Assembly: GCA_958299035.1 (NCBI GenBank)
Contig: CATQJL010000001.1
Coordinates: 18,335,433-18,399,432 of the forward strand
Length of the DNA stretch: 64,000 nt
Direction of reading: 5' to 3'
From: Cylicocyclus nassatus
Lineage: Eukaryota; Nematoda; Chromadorea; Rhabditida; Strongylidae
Of the stretch, positions 1 through 9,251 are shown piece by piece; position 1 is the stretch's first letter, and every line of letters begins with the position of its first letter. The notes beneath the pieces were generated by a model. It did no database searches. It saw nothing but the letters and a program-made list of their open reading frames with translations, and was not told the origin of the DNA. A program made the position numbers and the translations under genes.

Positions 1-108
1 GCAACACCTTCGATGTACTGTCAAAAACAATGCATAAGGTGCTTTGAGAATTGGATACATTATGGCATACAGATTATCTGTACTTATATTTATCAACCTC
101 CATTGCAG

Positions 109-507
109 ATGCAGCAACCAAGTTGTTCCCAGCAGCATCTGCGAACGTCGACCTCAGACGAAAACCAATTCGAACTCGCGCAAGGTCCTCAAACAAAGTC
201 TGAACGGGTCGCGCTTAGCAGATCTAATGAAACTGCAGAAAGGCGTGCCTCGCGCCTACAAGCCAACGCAGAAAGAGCTAGATTGATAAGATTAAAAGAA
301 TCTGCACAGCAGAGAGCGCAACGCCTTGCAAAGGACGCGGAAAAGAAGAGAAAAAGGAGATCAGACGAAACGGAGGAAGAGCGTCTGCTGCGCTTGCGTA
401 ACAGAAGGATACAACGAGCTCAAGTCAACTTAGGGGAAAAAGCTCAGGAGAAAAATTACGAGCAGAGTTCTGATCCACATACTATAAGCGCAGAGGACGG
501 AGACACG
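109..507 (+). CDS. Helitron upstream exon with basic 23/24-residue repeats
   Basis: The open frame follows a good acceptor (ccattgcag ending at 108), where the first codon is ATG, and ends at a donor (ACG|gtaggc at 508) in phase 0. About 133 residues. From about residue 40 the protein is a string of Arg/Glu-rich repeats of about 23-24 residues (NETAERRASRLQ..., ESAQQRAQRLAK..., TEEERLLRLR...). These resemble the score-and-three-peptide (STPR) repeats, a DNA-binding helical module that accompanies Rep-helicase genes in some animal Helitrons. The same kind of exon, ending with the same ACG|gt donor, lies at 60241-60576 ahead of the second Rep-helicase relic. That pairing is the best evidence that it belongs to the Helitron gene. 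The first exon may lie left of the window. DNA binding is inferred. Confidence 0.6.
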
Positions 508-1064
508 GTAGGCATGCATTCTTTTATTTGCAAAACCTCCTAGAAGCATGCTTTTCAAAGCTTCATTGTACTGCATCTCGAACGACCAATGGCAAATCCG
601 TTACGTATAAGATAATCACCAGTAGCAGTGCACTACTCCTGTAATTTCCTTTCTAGATCAATGCAACACAGTGTTTTAGAGAAGAGGCTACTTGCAGCCA
701 GAACCTGGCAACTCAGGCAAGTTTTAAGCTGTCTGTAGCGTTATAGGATCATATACGATTACGCTTTAGGCGGATTTGATGCAGTGCTCGAGTGAACGCC
801 GAGTGACTACGTTGTTTTATTCTGATGATAACAAGGGAATTCGACATGGTTCACTCTCAGCTGAGCTGCATGCAGATGAACAGGTTGACGATTAGTCTAG
901 CATCCTTACGACGCTAATCAGAATGTATTTTTTAAAGGATGATGCTCCAGCAACTTCAAATTCCCAGGTGAATATGGTCCCAGGAAAATCGAGTGAGGTA
1001 TGGCGGCTAGCAGCTTATAATTTCTGTTCTAAGAAAATCTGTTAATGTTTTACCTTCGATTTAG
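508..1064 (+). other. Intron region of the Helitron gene, possible small exons
   Basis: Lies between two supported exons. Plausible small exons exist: one after the acceptor cctttctag near 657, and one ending at 967 (CCCAG|gtgaat) that would encode a short peptide ending PATSNSQ. Neither has a counterpart I could match in the second copy, so I do not call them. Reading frames here are otherwise broken by stops. Confidence 0.35.
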
Positions 1065-1214
1065 GTGACTAACTCTCAAACCTTACAACATAATACAGAA
1101 GTGCGCTGGAATGATACAAACGACGAAAACTGCTACTTTCCAGTCATTCAAAATCTAGAAGTCGATATATGTGAAAGTGAGCGTGCAGCCACCCCAGAAG
1201 AAAACGAAAGCGCG
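1065..1214 (+). CDS. Helitron gene internal acidic exon
   Basis: The exon is bounded by an acceptor (gatttag, ending 1064) and a strong donor (GCG|gtaagt at 1215). It starts and ends in phase 0 and encodes about 50 residues of acidic, low-complexity sequence ending ATPEENESA. The phase-0 end fits the Rep-helicase exon, which opens in phase 0 at 1340 after acceptor gatag; the intron would be 125 bp. A diverged counterpart exon begins at 60999 in the second copy, also right after an acceptor. No domain recognised; probably a linker between the repeat region and the Rep domain. Confidence 0.55.
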
Positions 1215-1339
1215 GTAAGTTCGCATCGCAGTAGTTCCATTTTAACACTTATCACAGCTTTTATAAGGGATATGTATCGGAGAGACTTCCATCCAATGAA
1301 ACCATCATTTCACAACGAGCCGAAAATCAGGTACGATAG

Positions 1340-4300
1340 TCACTGCAAACATATCGTCTTAATGCGAAAAAATTACCTCTTATTGAGATAAGCGCAACTG
1401 GAAACGCTGTACAGCATCGGCAAAGATCCATTCCTAATTTACGTATAGCTTTGACTGTAAACAACGTAGAGGAGAACTACTTAGGGTCTCTGAGAGTGGC
1501 CTGCAGTCACTGCGGGGCTTTTTATTTTTCCGGTGAAGCTAGACGAGTCAACGGATGTTTCAACGCCTGCTGTAATTTCGGCAACATCTCTTTGAATTTG
1601 TTTTCGGAATTTCCGGAACTTATTCTTTCTTTCTTCACCGGAACTGACAGTATTTGCAAGAACTTCCGCCAGCACATACGATCCTATAACAGTGCCCTTG
1701 CCATGGCTTCAATGGGGGCCCAGGTGGATACGCCGCGTGGTTCTGGGCCATACTGTTATAGGATCCATGGCCAAGTGTATCATTACGTTGGTCCCTTAAC
1801 ACCGAAGCAAGGAATTCGTCCACAGTTTGGTCAAGTGTACATACTGGACACAGAATCTGCAGCGGCTGAAAGGAGTGGAAACCCAGCGAATGTGCAATGC
1901 AATGCTGCTGTGATGCAGCAGTTAACATCATGGCTGCATACTCACAACAGTTATGCAGCTTCACTCAAAATGATGGGAGACGTGGCTGCGGAGGAGGAGC
2001 AGCGAGCTCGTGCGGAAGGAAGAGAGGTACCAACGATTCGCATGATCTTTGAAGATGCTTCGAATCTCGACCGCCGACGCTACAATGTCCCCGCAGCGAA
2101 TGAGATAGCGGTTGTCTATGTTGGAGAAGATAACGATGTTCCGGCCACCCGAGCGCTTGCTATTCATCACAGGAGAGACGGTCTACAAGTCATTCGAGAT
2201 ATCGACGGTTGCTGCGACCCTTTAACCTACCCGCTGCTGTTTCCTAGAGGAGGATTGTGTTGGCATGTGGATTTGACGAAGAATCCGAGCAGCCGCACTC
2301 GCACTAGAATCACGCAGCGCGAGTTCTATTCCAGTCTTCTTGCGCTACGATCTTCCTTCAACCCCCTTCACTATGCCGGCAAACTGCTGCAGCAATTTGT
2401 GGTTGATGCATATGTGAAGATTGAGCAGAACCGTTTGAATTACATGCGCACACATCAGAAGGAGCTTCGAGTCGACAGTTACAGAGGACTTATGGATCAC
2501 TTGGCCAGCGACATTGTAGATGGACCTCCGGGACAGCGCTTCATCCTTCCATCTTCATTTCCTGGCAGTCCCCGTGCCATGTATCAGTCCTATCAAGACG
2601 CGATGTCTATTGTCGCCAAATATGGCAAACCTGACTACTTCTTGACGTTCACGTGCAACCCTCAGTGGCAGGAAATTAACAAAAATCTGTTTCCTGGCCA
2701 GTCTGCTTCCGACCGACCTGACTTGGTTGCTCGTGTGTTTCATCGAAAGTTGAAGGTATTGCACGAGCATCTTTTCGAGAAGAAAGTGTTGGGATCTGTT
2801 GCTGCTTATGTAGGAATCATAGAATGGCAAAAACGTGGACTTCCTCATTGTCATATGCTTCTCATAATGTCTACAGATGCTAAACCGAGGAGTCCCGAAG
2901 AAGTCGACGCAGCTGTTCAAGCGCAAATTCCAAGCGCCTCCGAGAATCCCCGTCTTTTGAGCATCGTTGCAAGAAATATGATTCATCGTCAGTGCGGAGC
3001 AACAAATCCGACTGCGCCATGTATGGTGAAGGGAGAGTGCTCAAAGCGTTATCCTAAGGAGTATCGAGAAACAACTGATGTCGATGTAGACGGCTATCCT
3101 AAATACAGAAGGCCCGACAATGGATGCACCGTAACTACTGGAGGAAAAATCTATGACAACAGGCATGTTGTGCCTTACAATAGCTATCTCCTGCTCCTTC
3201 TCAATGCACACATAAATTTGGAAATATGCGGTTACTTACAGGCAGTGAAGTACTTATATAAGTACGTGTATAAGGGACCAGATCGAGCTTCACTGCGGCT
3301 GCTGCAACAAGATCGTAACCAAAAGTTCGATGAGATTAGGGCTCATCTTGATGCCCGATATGTGTGCGCACCGGAAGCTTTGCATCATATTTTCTCATAT
3401 GAGTGCCAGTTCAAATCTGACACTGTTTATCGTTTGGCAGTCCATCTTCCTGATTTCCAAACGGTGACGTTCCAGTCAGGGCAAGAACGCGAGGCAGCAG
3501 TGCGCGAAGCAGCCAGAGATTCCATGCTTACAGCATGGTTCAAGCTAAATATTGAATATGAAAATATGGGAGAAAATGCTGCAGAATCTGCAATGGTGGA
3601 CCCGCGAACACTCTACTACCATCAGCTACCAGAGCATTTCACTTTTGTAAAAGAACGCAAATGGAAAAGAAGAGAAAGGGGTACCCGTCAATTTGGCCGC
3701 ATGTACACTGTTCCACCTAATGACACGGAGAGGTTCAGTTTGCGCATGATACTCCTTCACCGGAAAAACATGCGTTCTTTCGAAGATCTTCGAACAGTTG
3801 AAGGTCGTCTGCATCCAACATTTTTGGATGCGGCACGTGCTTTAGGTCTCTTGCACGACGATTCTCACTACGAAAGCTGCCTGGAGGAAGCTGCAAGATT
3901 TCAGATGCCTGCGGAACTGCAAGCATTGTTTAGTTACATGCTCGCGTTTTGTGAGATTTCTAATCCACGAAATCTGTACGATCGTTTTAAAAGCGACATG
4001 GCTGAGGATTTTATATACAGAGGATCAACGGCGTCCGAAGCTGAAGCACTTGCTTATTTCGACCTGTATGACAAATTGCAAACTCTCCGCTACGACCTCT
4101 CTGTAAACATTCCCCTGCCTGTGCAGAGTCGACCAGTATTGCCGGATCAGACTGATTATGCCTACCATGATCAAAAAGGCAAGGAGATGTACCATTGTCT
4201 GAACCAGCAACAGAAATTGGCAGCAGATGACATCCTAGCCTCTCCCGTTTTTGGGCGGGGTAAACTTCACTTCGTCGACGGTCCTGGAGGTAGCGGAAAG

Positions 4301-5530
4301 ACATATCTGTACAATGCCATATACCACATTTTGAAAGGAAAGCGCAAGTCTGTCGTCTGCGTGGCCTGGACAGGCATCGCTGCCAATCTTCTACCTGAAG
4401 GCCGCACAGCCAGCTCTACGTTCAAACTTAATATGAAGTCTGGCAACCGGGAATGTACAATGCGTCGAGAAGCCAAGGAAGCGACCGTATTGAAGGAAGC
4501 TGATACCATCATTTGGGACGAGATTAGTATGGTTCCAGAATTTTCGCTTAAAGCAGTCAATCTTCTTCTACAAGACCTGATGTGCACAACCGAGCTTTTT
4601 GGAGGGAAAACTGTGGTGTTAGGCGGTGACTTTCGACAAGTTTTGCCAATCATAGAGCGTGGAAGAGAGTGCGACATGGTTGACGCATGCGTGAAAAATA
4701 GTAAACTTTGGAAATCATTCCGTGTACATCGCTTATCAGTCAATATGAGGGCTGCAGAATCAGGCTCCTCTTGGTGCGATTTTCTAATGAGCGTAGGAAA
4801 TGGAGAAGCAAGTGAAGACGAAATGGGTCGAATACAGCTTCCGACCGAGATAGTTTCTGATGGGAATCTTATTGATGAAGTCTTCGGTGATTTACTCACT
4901 GATTTTGAAACTCTCAGTGAACGTGCAATACTGACACCGCGGAATGTAGAAGCACATAGGATCAACGAAGAAGTTTTGGAAAAATTACCCGGATCACTTC
5001 ATGAGTATAGGAGTGTAGACAACGTGATTAGCGACGACTCTCAGTCAACGGACTATACCAGCGAGTTCTTGAACAGCCTGGCACCTGCCACATTGCCTCC
5101 TCACAGGCTTAGACTGAAAGAAGGCTCGATAGTGATGCTTCTGAGGAACCTCGACATTAGAAATGGGTTGTGCAATGGGACTAGGTTGATCGTCACTCAT
5201 TTTGGCCGTTTTATTTTGGGATGTCGATTCGCGTGCGGCGATAGAAAAGGGAAATTCGTACTGATTCCACGCATCGACAATTACACTGATACCGGGGTTC
5301 CTTTTCGACTACGAAGACGGCAATTTCCTCTGCGTTTGTCCTTTGCGATGACGATAAACAAAGCTCAGGGACAGAGTTTGACAAATGTAGGAGTTTTCCT
5401 AGCAACTGATGTGTTTTCTCACGGCCAACTATATGTCGCCTTATCAAGAGCACGGCGGAAGGAGGGACTTAAGGTGCACAAAAAGGAGGACCGCGTTACC
5501 AATGTAGTAATAAAGGCAGTACTAAACTAG
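1340..5530 (+). CDS. Helitron Rep-helicase (rolling-circle transposase)
   Basis: Main exon, uninterrupted for about 1,396 codons; in-frame stop TAG at 1337 marks the intron edge. There is no ATG at the left edge, so the start lies in upstream exons. Numbering from the TTG codon at 1451: a zinc-binding-like cluster CSHCG...CFNACC at 18-41; Rep motif FLTFTCNP at 397-404; metal-binding HCH at 466-468; two candidate catalytic tyrosines in YLYKYVYK, Y601 and Y605, four apart as in characterised Helitron transposases. The PIF1/RecD2-type helicase follows: Walker A GPGGSGKT 944-951, Walker B DE 1023-1024, GGDFRQVLP 1058-1066, TINKAQGQS 1301-1309, YVALSRAR 1328-1335. In this family Rep nicks and joins single-stranded DNA and the helicase unwinds it. 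All key residues are present, so it may be active. No endonuclease domain follows, so it looks like a canonical Helitron rather than a Helentron. Confidence 0.95.
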   Translation, partial: SLQTYRLNAKKLPLIEISATGNAVQHRQRSIPNLRIALTVNNVEENYLGSLRVACSHCGAFYFSGEARRVNGCFNACCNFGNISLNLFSEFPELILSFFTGTDSICKNFRQHIRSYNSALAMASMGAQVDTPRGSGPYCYRIHGQVYHYVGPLTPKQGIRPQFGQVYILDTESAAAERSGNPANVQCNAAVMQQLTSWLHTHNSYAASLKMMGDVAAEEEQRARAEGREVPTIRMIFEDASNLDRRRYNVPAANEIAVVYVGEDNDVPATRALAIHHRRDGLQVIRDIDGCCDPLTYPLLFPRGGLCWHVDLTKNPSSRTRTRITQREFYSSLLALRSSFNPLHYAGKLLQQFVVDAYVKIEQNRLNYMRTHQKELRVDSYRGLMDHLASDIVDGPPGQRFILPSSFPGSPRAMYQSYQDAMSIVAKYGKPDYFLTFTCNPQWQEINKNLFPGQSASDRPDLVARVFHRKLKVLHEHLFEKKVLGSVAAYVGIIEWQKRGLPHCHMLLIMSTDAKPRSPEEVDAAVQAQIPSASENPRLLSIVARNMIHRQCGATNPTAPCMVKGECSKRYPKEYRETTDVDVDGYPKYRRPDNGCTVTTGGKIYDNRHVVPYNSYLLLLLNAHINLEICGYLQAVKYLYKYVYKGPDRASLRLLQQDRNQKFDEIRAHLDARYVCAPEALHHIFSYECQFKSDTVYRLAVHLPDFQTVTFQSGQEREAAVREAARDSMLTAWFKLNIEYENMGENAAESAMVDPRTLYYHQLPEHFTFVKERKWKRRERGTRQFGRMYTVPPNDTERFSLRMILLHRKNMRSFEDLRTVEGRLHPTFLDAARALGLLHDDSHYESCLEEAARFQMPAELQALFSYMLAFCEISNPRNLYDRFKSDMAEDFIYRGSTASEAEALAYFDLYDKLQTLRYDLSVNIPLPVQSRPVLPDQTDYAYHDQKGKEMYHCLNQQQKLAADDILASPVFGRGKLHFVDGPGGSGKTYLYNAIYHILKGKRKSVVCVAWTGIAANLLPEGRTASSTFKLNMKSGNRECTMRREAKEATVLKEADTIIWDEISMVPEFSLKAVNLLLQDLMCTTELFGGKTVVLGGDFRQVLPIIERGRECDMVDACVKNSKLWKSFRVHRLSVNMRAAESGSSWCDFLMSVGNGEASEDEMGRIQLPTEIVSDGNLIDEVFGDLLTDFETLSERAILTPRNVEAHRINEEVLEKLPGSLHEYRSVDNVISDDSQSTDYTSEFLNSLAPATLPPHRLRLKEGSIVMLLRNLDIRNGLCNGTRLIVTHFGRFILGCRFACGDRKGKFVLIPRIDNYTDTGVPFRLRRRQFPLRLSFAMTINKAQGQSLTNVGVFLATDVFSHGQLYVALSRARRKEGLKVHKKEDRVTNVVIKAVLN

Positions 5531-6824
5531 GAATATCCAAAGTAAAAAACAGAGATGTATTTACGACTATCCTGCTCAACTAATATTTCACCACGTCTCA
5601 ATTTGCTGTTTGAGGCCACGAGCAAAGTATGTTATGTCAAACAGTTAGCTATCGTCACCAAATTTTTTTTTCAGCAATCAACATGCGTAAGAAGTCTAAA
5701 TCATACGTGCGAACTGTGGATGGTAAACCTATCAAAGCCGCGCACGGTGAGTCCTCATTGAAGTTGCGCTCAGCTTCAAAATTCAGTTCAGTATATTTCA
5801 AATGCATACGCAATCAACGTCAATAACTGCTCAGATATCTTCCGCGTTCTCTGCATTGTATGTATTAGATTTTGCTCTAATTAATGTCTTTCTAAAGTAA
5901 AGTTCCTGTTTATTGGTAATCGATCACTTTTTATTGAGATCTATTCTATATGAACATAACAATGGTTTGCCCTTCGACTACTCATTGGTCTCAAAATTTT
6001 CCAGCTATATCTTAGTTCATCAAAATATTTTTAAATGTTTTCTCAAAGATATTGATTTTTTGAATTATGGTTCCAAATTGCGGAAAAGCTTGCCAGAGTT
6101 ATGAAAAAGAGAGATCCGAAGAGGAATGCGGTGTCAAAGACTGCAACTCAATGGTTGCGCTCGAAGATTCAGAAAAAAACCAATTGTTACAGATCTGAGC
6201 ACTGATATGAGGATAACTAACAAACTAAGAAGTACTCTTTGTGCATCGAGCTAATTACAAAAGATGCTTACAGTTTTCTGTAGATTATATCAGTATCAGC
6301 TTGAGTAAGAAGTTCACGTGAGGGTTCTTATTTTAGAATTCACTTTGCAGAAGAGAACGTTATTGGAATTTATGGAACCATTCGCTCCATTAGAACCTCA
6401 TCTACCTTTTGATCCAAGAAATAATTCAAAAAATCGATTCAGAAATTTGACATATAATAATAATAGTGTAAAAGTTAGCGCAGCATGATTACAGAATTAG
6501 TCATATAACCTTCAAACATCCATCCCACAAACCAAAGTGCAAGCAAATTCTTTTGTGTAAATCCGAACATTAGTGGCGAGCAATTATTGCTATTTACACA
6601 GTCTTACTTATCATCGTGCACCGAGCTTTTGAACATATTGCATGTATTCTCCCTTAGCTAATGAAGATTCTACTGGGAAAAAATCCTATTATTGACAGCA
6701 GTAGCCACGTCAGGAACAATCTCATTCTACAAAGTCATTACGCGCTCAAAAGATCACAGTTCGCTGCATTTTAACATTAGCTATGCGTGCCTGTGGCTAA
6801 AAAGGTACGCCAAAAAACTTTAGA
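5531..6824. other. Anonymous sequence downstream of the Rep-helicase
   Basis: No gene recognised. A possible small exon lies at 5674-5746: a T-rich acceptor (ttttttttcag), ATG at 5683, and a donor ACG|gtgagt at 5747, giving a basic peptide starting MRKKSKSYVRT. A 43-codon ATG frame at 6066-6197 is also open, but an overlapping frame is open too, so it is weak. I could not find a Helitron 3' end (hairpin plus CTRR) here, so the right edge of the autonomous element is unresolved. Confidence 0.3.
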
Positions 6825-6939
6825 GGTTCTAACTTCTAAACACATCCCACTTCACACACACAACCAGTCCAAAGCGCCGCGAAGCGGCGCTTTGGACTGG
6901 TTGTGTGTGTGAAGTGGGATGTGTTTAGAAGTTAGAACC
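6825..6939. repeat. Perfect 115-bp palindrome with GC-rich core
   Basis: GGTTCTAACTTCTAAACAC... on the left is matched exactly in reverse complement on the right, around the core GCGCCGC-GAA-GCGGCGC. Right after it a partial copy of the same core arm recurs (6939-6962) leading into a TATA-like sequence. The core is the same as the 37-bp hairpin at 9215-9251 and related to the hairpin ends of the element at 33068-34595. Confidence 0.9.
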
Positions 6940-6966
6940 GCGAAGCGGCGCTTTGGACTGGTACTA

Positions 6967-7003
6967 TATATAAAGCGCAAGCACCCCCATCTGACGTCGT
7001 CAG
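6967..7003 (+). promoter_or_regulatory. Core-promoter-like TATA plus initiator, diverged copy
   Basis: TATATAAAG at 6967-6975 is followed about 35 bp later by TCAGTC (7000-7005), the spacing expected of a TATA box and initiator. The sequence between (GCGCAAGCACCCCCAT) matches the two other copies at 7432 and 9258. No coding sequence follows convincingly, so promoter activity is only a suggestion. Confidence 0.3.
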
Positions 7004-7070
7004 TCGCGGCAGAGGTGTAAACATGTATGTCGTTTTGCGCCGGTGCGAGCGTACCGAGCTGATGACTCAC

Positions 7071-7277
7071 AATGGTAGTGATGCCTGTCTTGGACGATGT
7101 TGATCAAATGGCATAACCCAAAGAGCGATCACACTGTAGTGATGCCTGTCTTAGACGATGTTGATCAAATGGCATAACCCAAAGAGCGATCACAATAGTA
7201 GTGATGCCTGTCTTAGACGATGTTGATCAAATGGCATAACCCAAAGAGCGATCACAATGGTAGTGATGCCTGTCTTA
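7071..7277. repeat. Minisatellite, ~62-bp unit, 3.3 copies
   Basis: The phrase GTAGTGATGCCTGTCTT starts at 7075, 7136, 7198 and 7260, giving periods of 61, 62 and 62 bp. Units are nearly identical. No open frame spans it. Confidence 0.9.
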
Positions 7278-7424
7278 ACTTAAATTAACTATTCAAAACC
7301 TTGGTTCTTTGGGAATGGTTTATGCAATTTTAAGACGCAATTCAATAAATTAATAGTTAAATACGAACGATGGGAGTAAAGTATTTTGATTAATTGTTGC
7401 ATTTTACTTCGTTAATAGTAATCC
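7278..7424. other. Short AT-rich spacer
   Basis: Nothing recognised between the minisatellite and the first tandem unit. Confidence 0.4.
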
Positions 7425-9246
7425 ATACTATTATATAAAGCGCTAACATCCACCATGTGAGTCAGCATAGATGTCTATTAAATATCCGGCGTTGTCTACC
7501 ACCAATGGGAATGCGCCCGGCAGCCAAGATGGGTCGCGCTGATGACGTCATATCATACAGTGCTGCCTCCATATGTTTTCGGTTATGCTCTTCAGCAATG
7601 TTTATGAGTTGGCACCAAAGCAGCGAAATTAACACCACGGGAACTGTCGGCGGCTAAATTGATTAAGCTGTCCCACTGACTGTAATAGCTTCATTTCGAA
7701 AATCATCGAAAGTTGGTTAAATCGTTTGTACATTATCTCACCACCATCATCTTCTTTTTTTTTGGCATCTCGCTTTTTTATTTCTACTAAGGAGCGTTTA
7801 ATTTGGAGTGCAGCATAAGTTTTTCAAAAAAGTTGGGTATTTTAGCAAAATACTGCATCCTTCCATAGTTCATTTTTCGAGTGCTTAGTATGTTTCCTCA
7901 CCGTAAAACAGTTGCGCCAAATCTTCAACTAATCTGTCCTTTTAATTTTTCTGCTAACATATCTCAGCAGGGAAGTTGAAGTTCTCCATGAAATGCTTAG
8001 CGTTTAGTTATTATTTTAAACAAACTGCACTAAATTTGTTTGTGGAGGTTTCTCGCAAACTTTACTTTGGACATCTCTGCCTACGATTTTTTTGATTGAG
8101 CATTTCGTTTGAAGTGCCAACAGCAAAGGCAATTCCTTAGTTTCTTCTCAATTCACATGCAAAGATGTTTGTTGAAGTTGATGAACTTTGAAAATCTTTG
8201 ACTTCATCGAGTTGGCATCTCATTACTGTGTAAACCCTTTCGATAGTTGCCAAGATTTGTACGAAACACTATCTTTGAAAGAATTCAGCGTGGTCATGCG
8301 AACTGTCTTGAAACTCGATGAAAGCTGGATGCAAAAATCTTCTTCAGCTAGGAAAAAGTAAAAAAGAAACCATTTTCAAATCCCCGAGATTTTCTTCAAA
8401 CATCAAAAATTCGAAGAGTAAAGTAGAATGATATCAATGCGATCGTGATTGATTTTATTAGGACTAAATACTGTATGAATCTGCCGTTTATATCAGCTAC
8501 GAATTAGAGACAAGGTGGCATGCACGTTGACTTTAAATAAACTAAAGCTTTACTAACCTATGCGCAGCTTTGCCAAAATACTGCACAACCTCAAAATTGC
8601 TTAAGGAAGAGAGGTCTGCTTAGGTGAACAGCTTGAAGCATGAACACCTTTATGTAGGTCCCTTCAAGAATTTGAGTTTGCTCAATAAGATAACCTGAAA
8701 ATTGAGTGGATTTTGGAGCCTACGGATGAATTGCAAGAATGCTGGACAGTTTGGGGACTTCATAAAAGGTGAACGAGAGTTTTGATAGTGGAATTTTTTG
8801 AAGTGGAAGAGGAAGTATGACGCTTTCAAGAAAGGATACTTTGTGAAAAGAAAGAGGGAGTGTTCGAATTTGGAAAACTCTAGATTTGGTAGTTTTAATA
8901 TTGGCTACATATTTACAAGAATATCACGAATTTTCTTGCTAATAGTCTCGGGAAGCGATAAAAATAGTCTGATTAGAGCGGTGGAGATTCTAAAGCAGTT
9001 TGGAGGGTCGCCGCTTAATGTGGGAAACAGGGCCCCGGGTGGGAAGAGCAGTGGTTGGGATTACTTTGTCGGGTTTGGGATGGGCCCAATCACAAAAATT
9101 TTTTTACGTTACGTTTTCTTTACGTGTGAAAGTTTAAGAGCATACAAAAGTCTTCGCAGTCCACGAATCTTCAAAGTTTTGACTTCCAGTCACATTCCCG
9201 CTCCACACGCACAGCCAGTCCAAAGCGCCGCGAAGCGGCGCTTTGG
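7425..9246. repeat. Tandem duplication, unit 1 (~1.8 kb)
   Basis: Aligns by eye, with many small differences, to 9247-10925. Shared landmarks include the start TACTATTATATAAAGCGCTA, a TGACGTCA site, ATAGCTTCA(T/C)TTCGAAAATC, AACCTGAAAATTGAGTGG, and GGGAAACAGGGCCCCG. It ends in a junction of the type ...ACTTCCAGTCACATTCCC followed by the 37-bp hairpin at 9215-9251. Frames inside are short and not conserved between units, so no protein is called. It could be a non-coding transposon with terminal hairpins repeated in tandem; the family is unknown. Confidence 0.7.
7432..7550 (+). promoter_or_regulatory. TATA / initiator / CRE-like cassette, unit 1
   Basis: TATATAAAG at 7432-7440, TCAG at 7462-7465 about 32 bp later, and the palindromic CRE/ATF-type site TGACGTCA at 7543-7550. 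The same three elements occur in the same order in unit 2. Conservation of the cassette while the surrounding DNA drifts is suggestive of a promoter, but no transcript evidence is available. Confidence 0.35.
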
Positions 9247-9251
9247 ACTGG
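9215..9251. repeat. 37-bp perfect hairpin at tandem-unit junction
   Basis: CCAGTCCAAAGCGCCGC, a GAA loop, then the exact reverse complement. It stands directly before the TATA-like start of unit 2. The same stem occurs inside the palindrome at 6825-6939. Confidence 0.9.

Noticed and set aside
1481..5453. Minus-strand frames opposite the Rep-helicase, up to 232 codons
   Set aside because: Shadows of a strongly coding plus strand; no motifs.
6066..6197. 43-codon ATG frame with four cysteines
   Set aside because: An overlapping frame is equally open, no acceptor or promoter context, too short to judge.
7071..7277. Short direct repeats as a CRISPR-like array
   Set aside because: Repeats are contiguous ~62-bp units without unique spacers, and the genome is eukaryotic.
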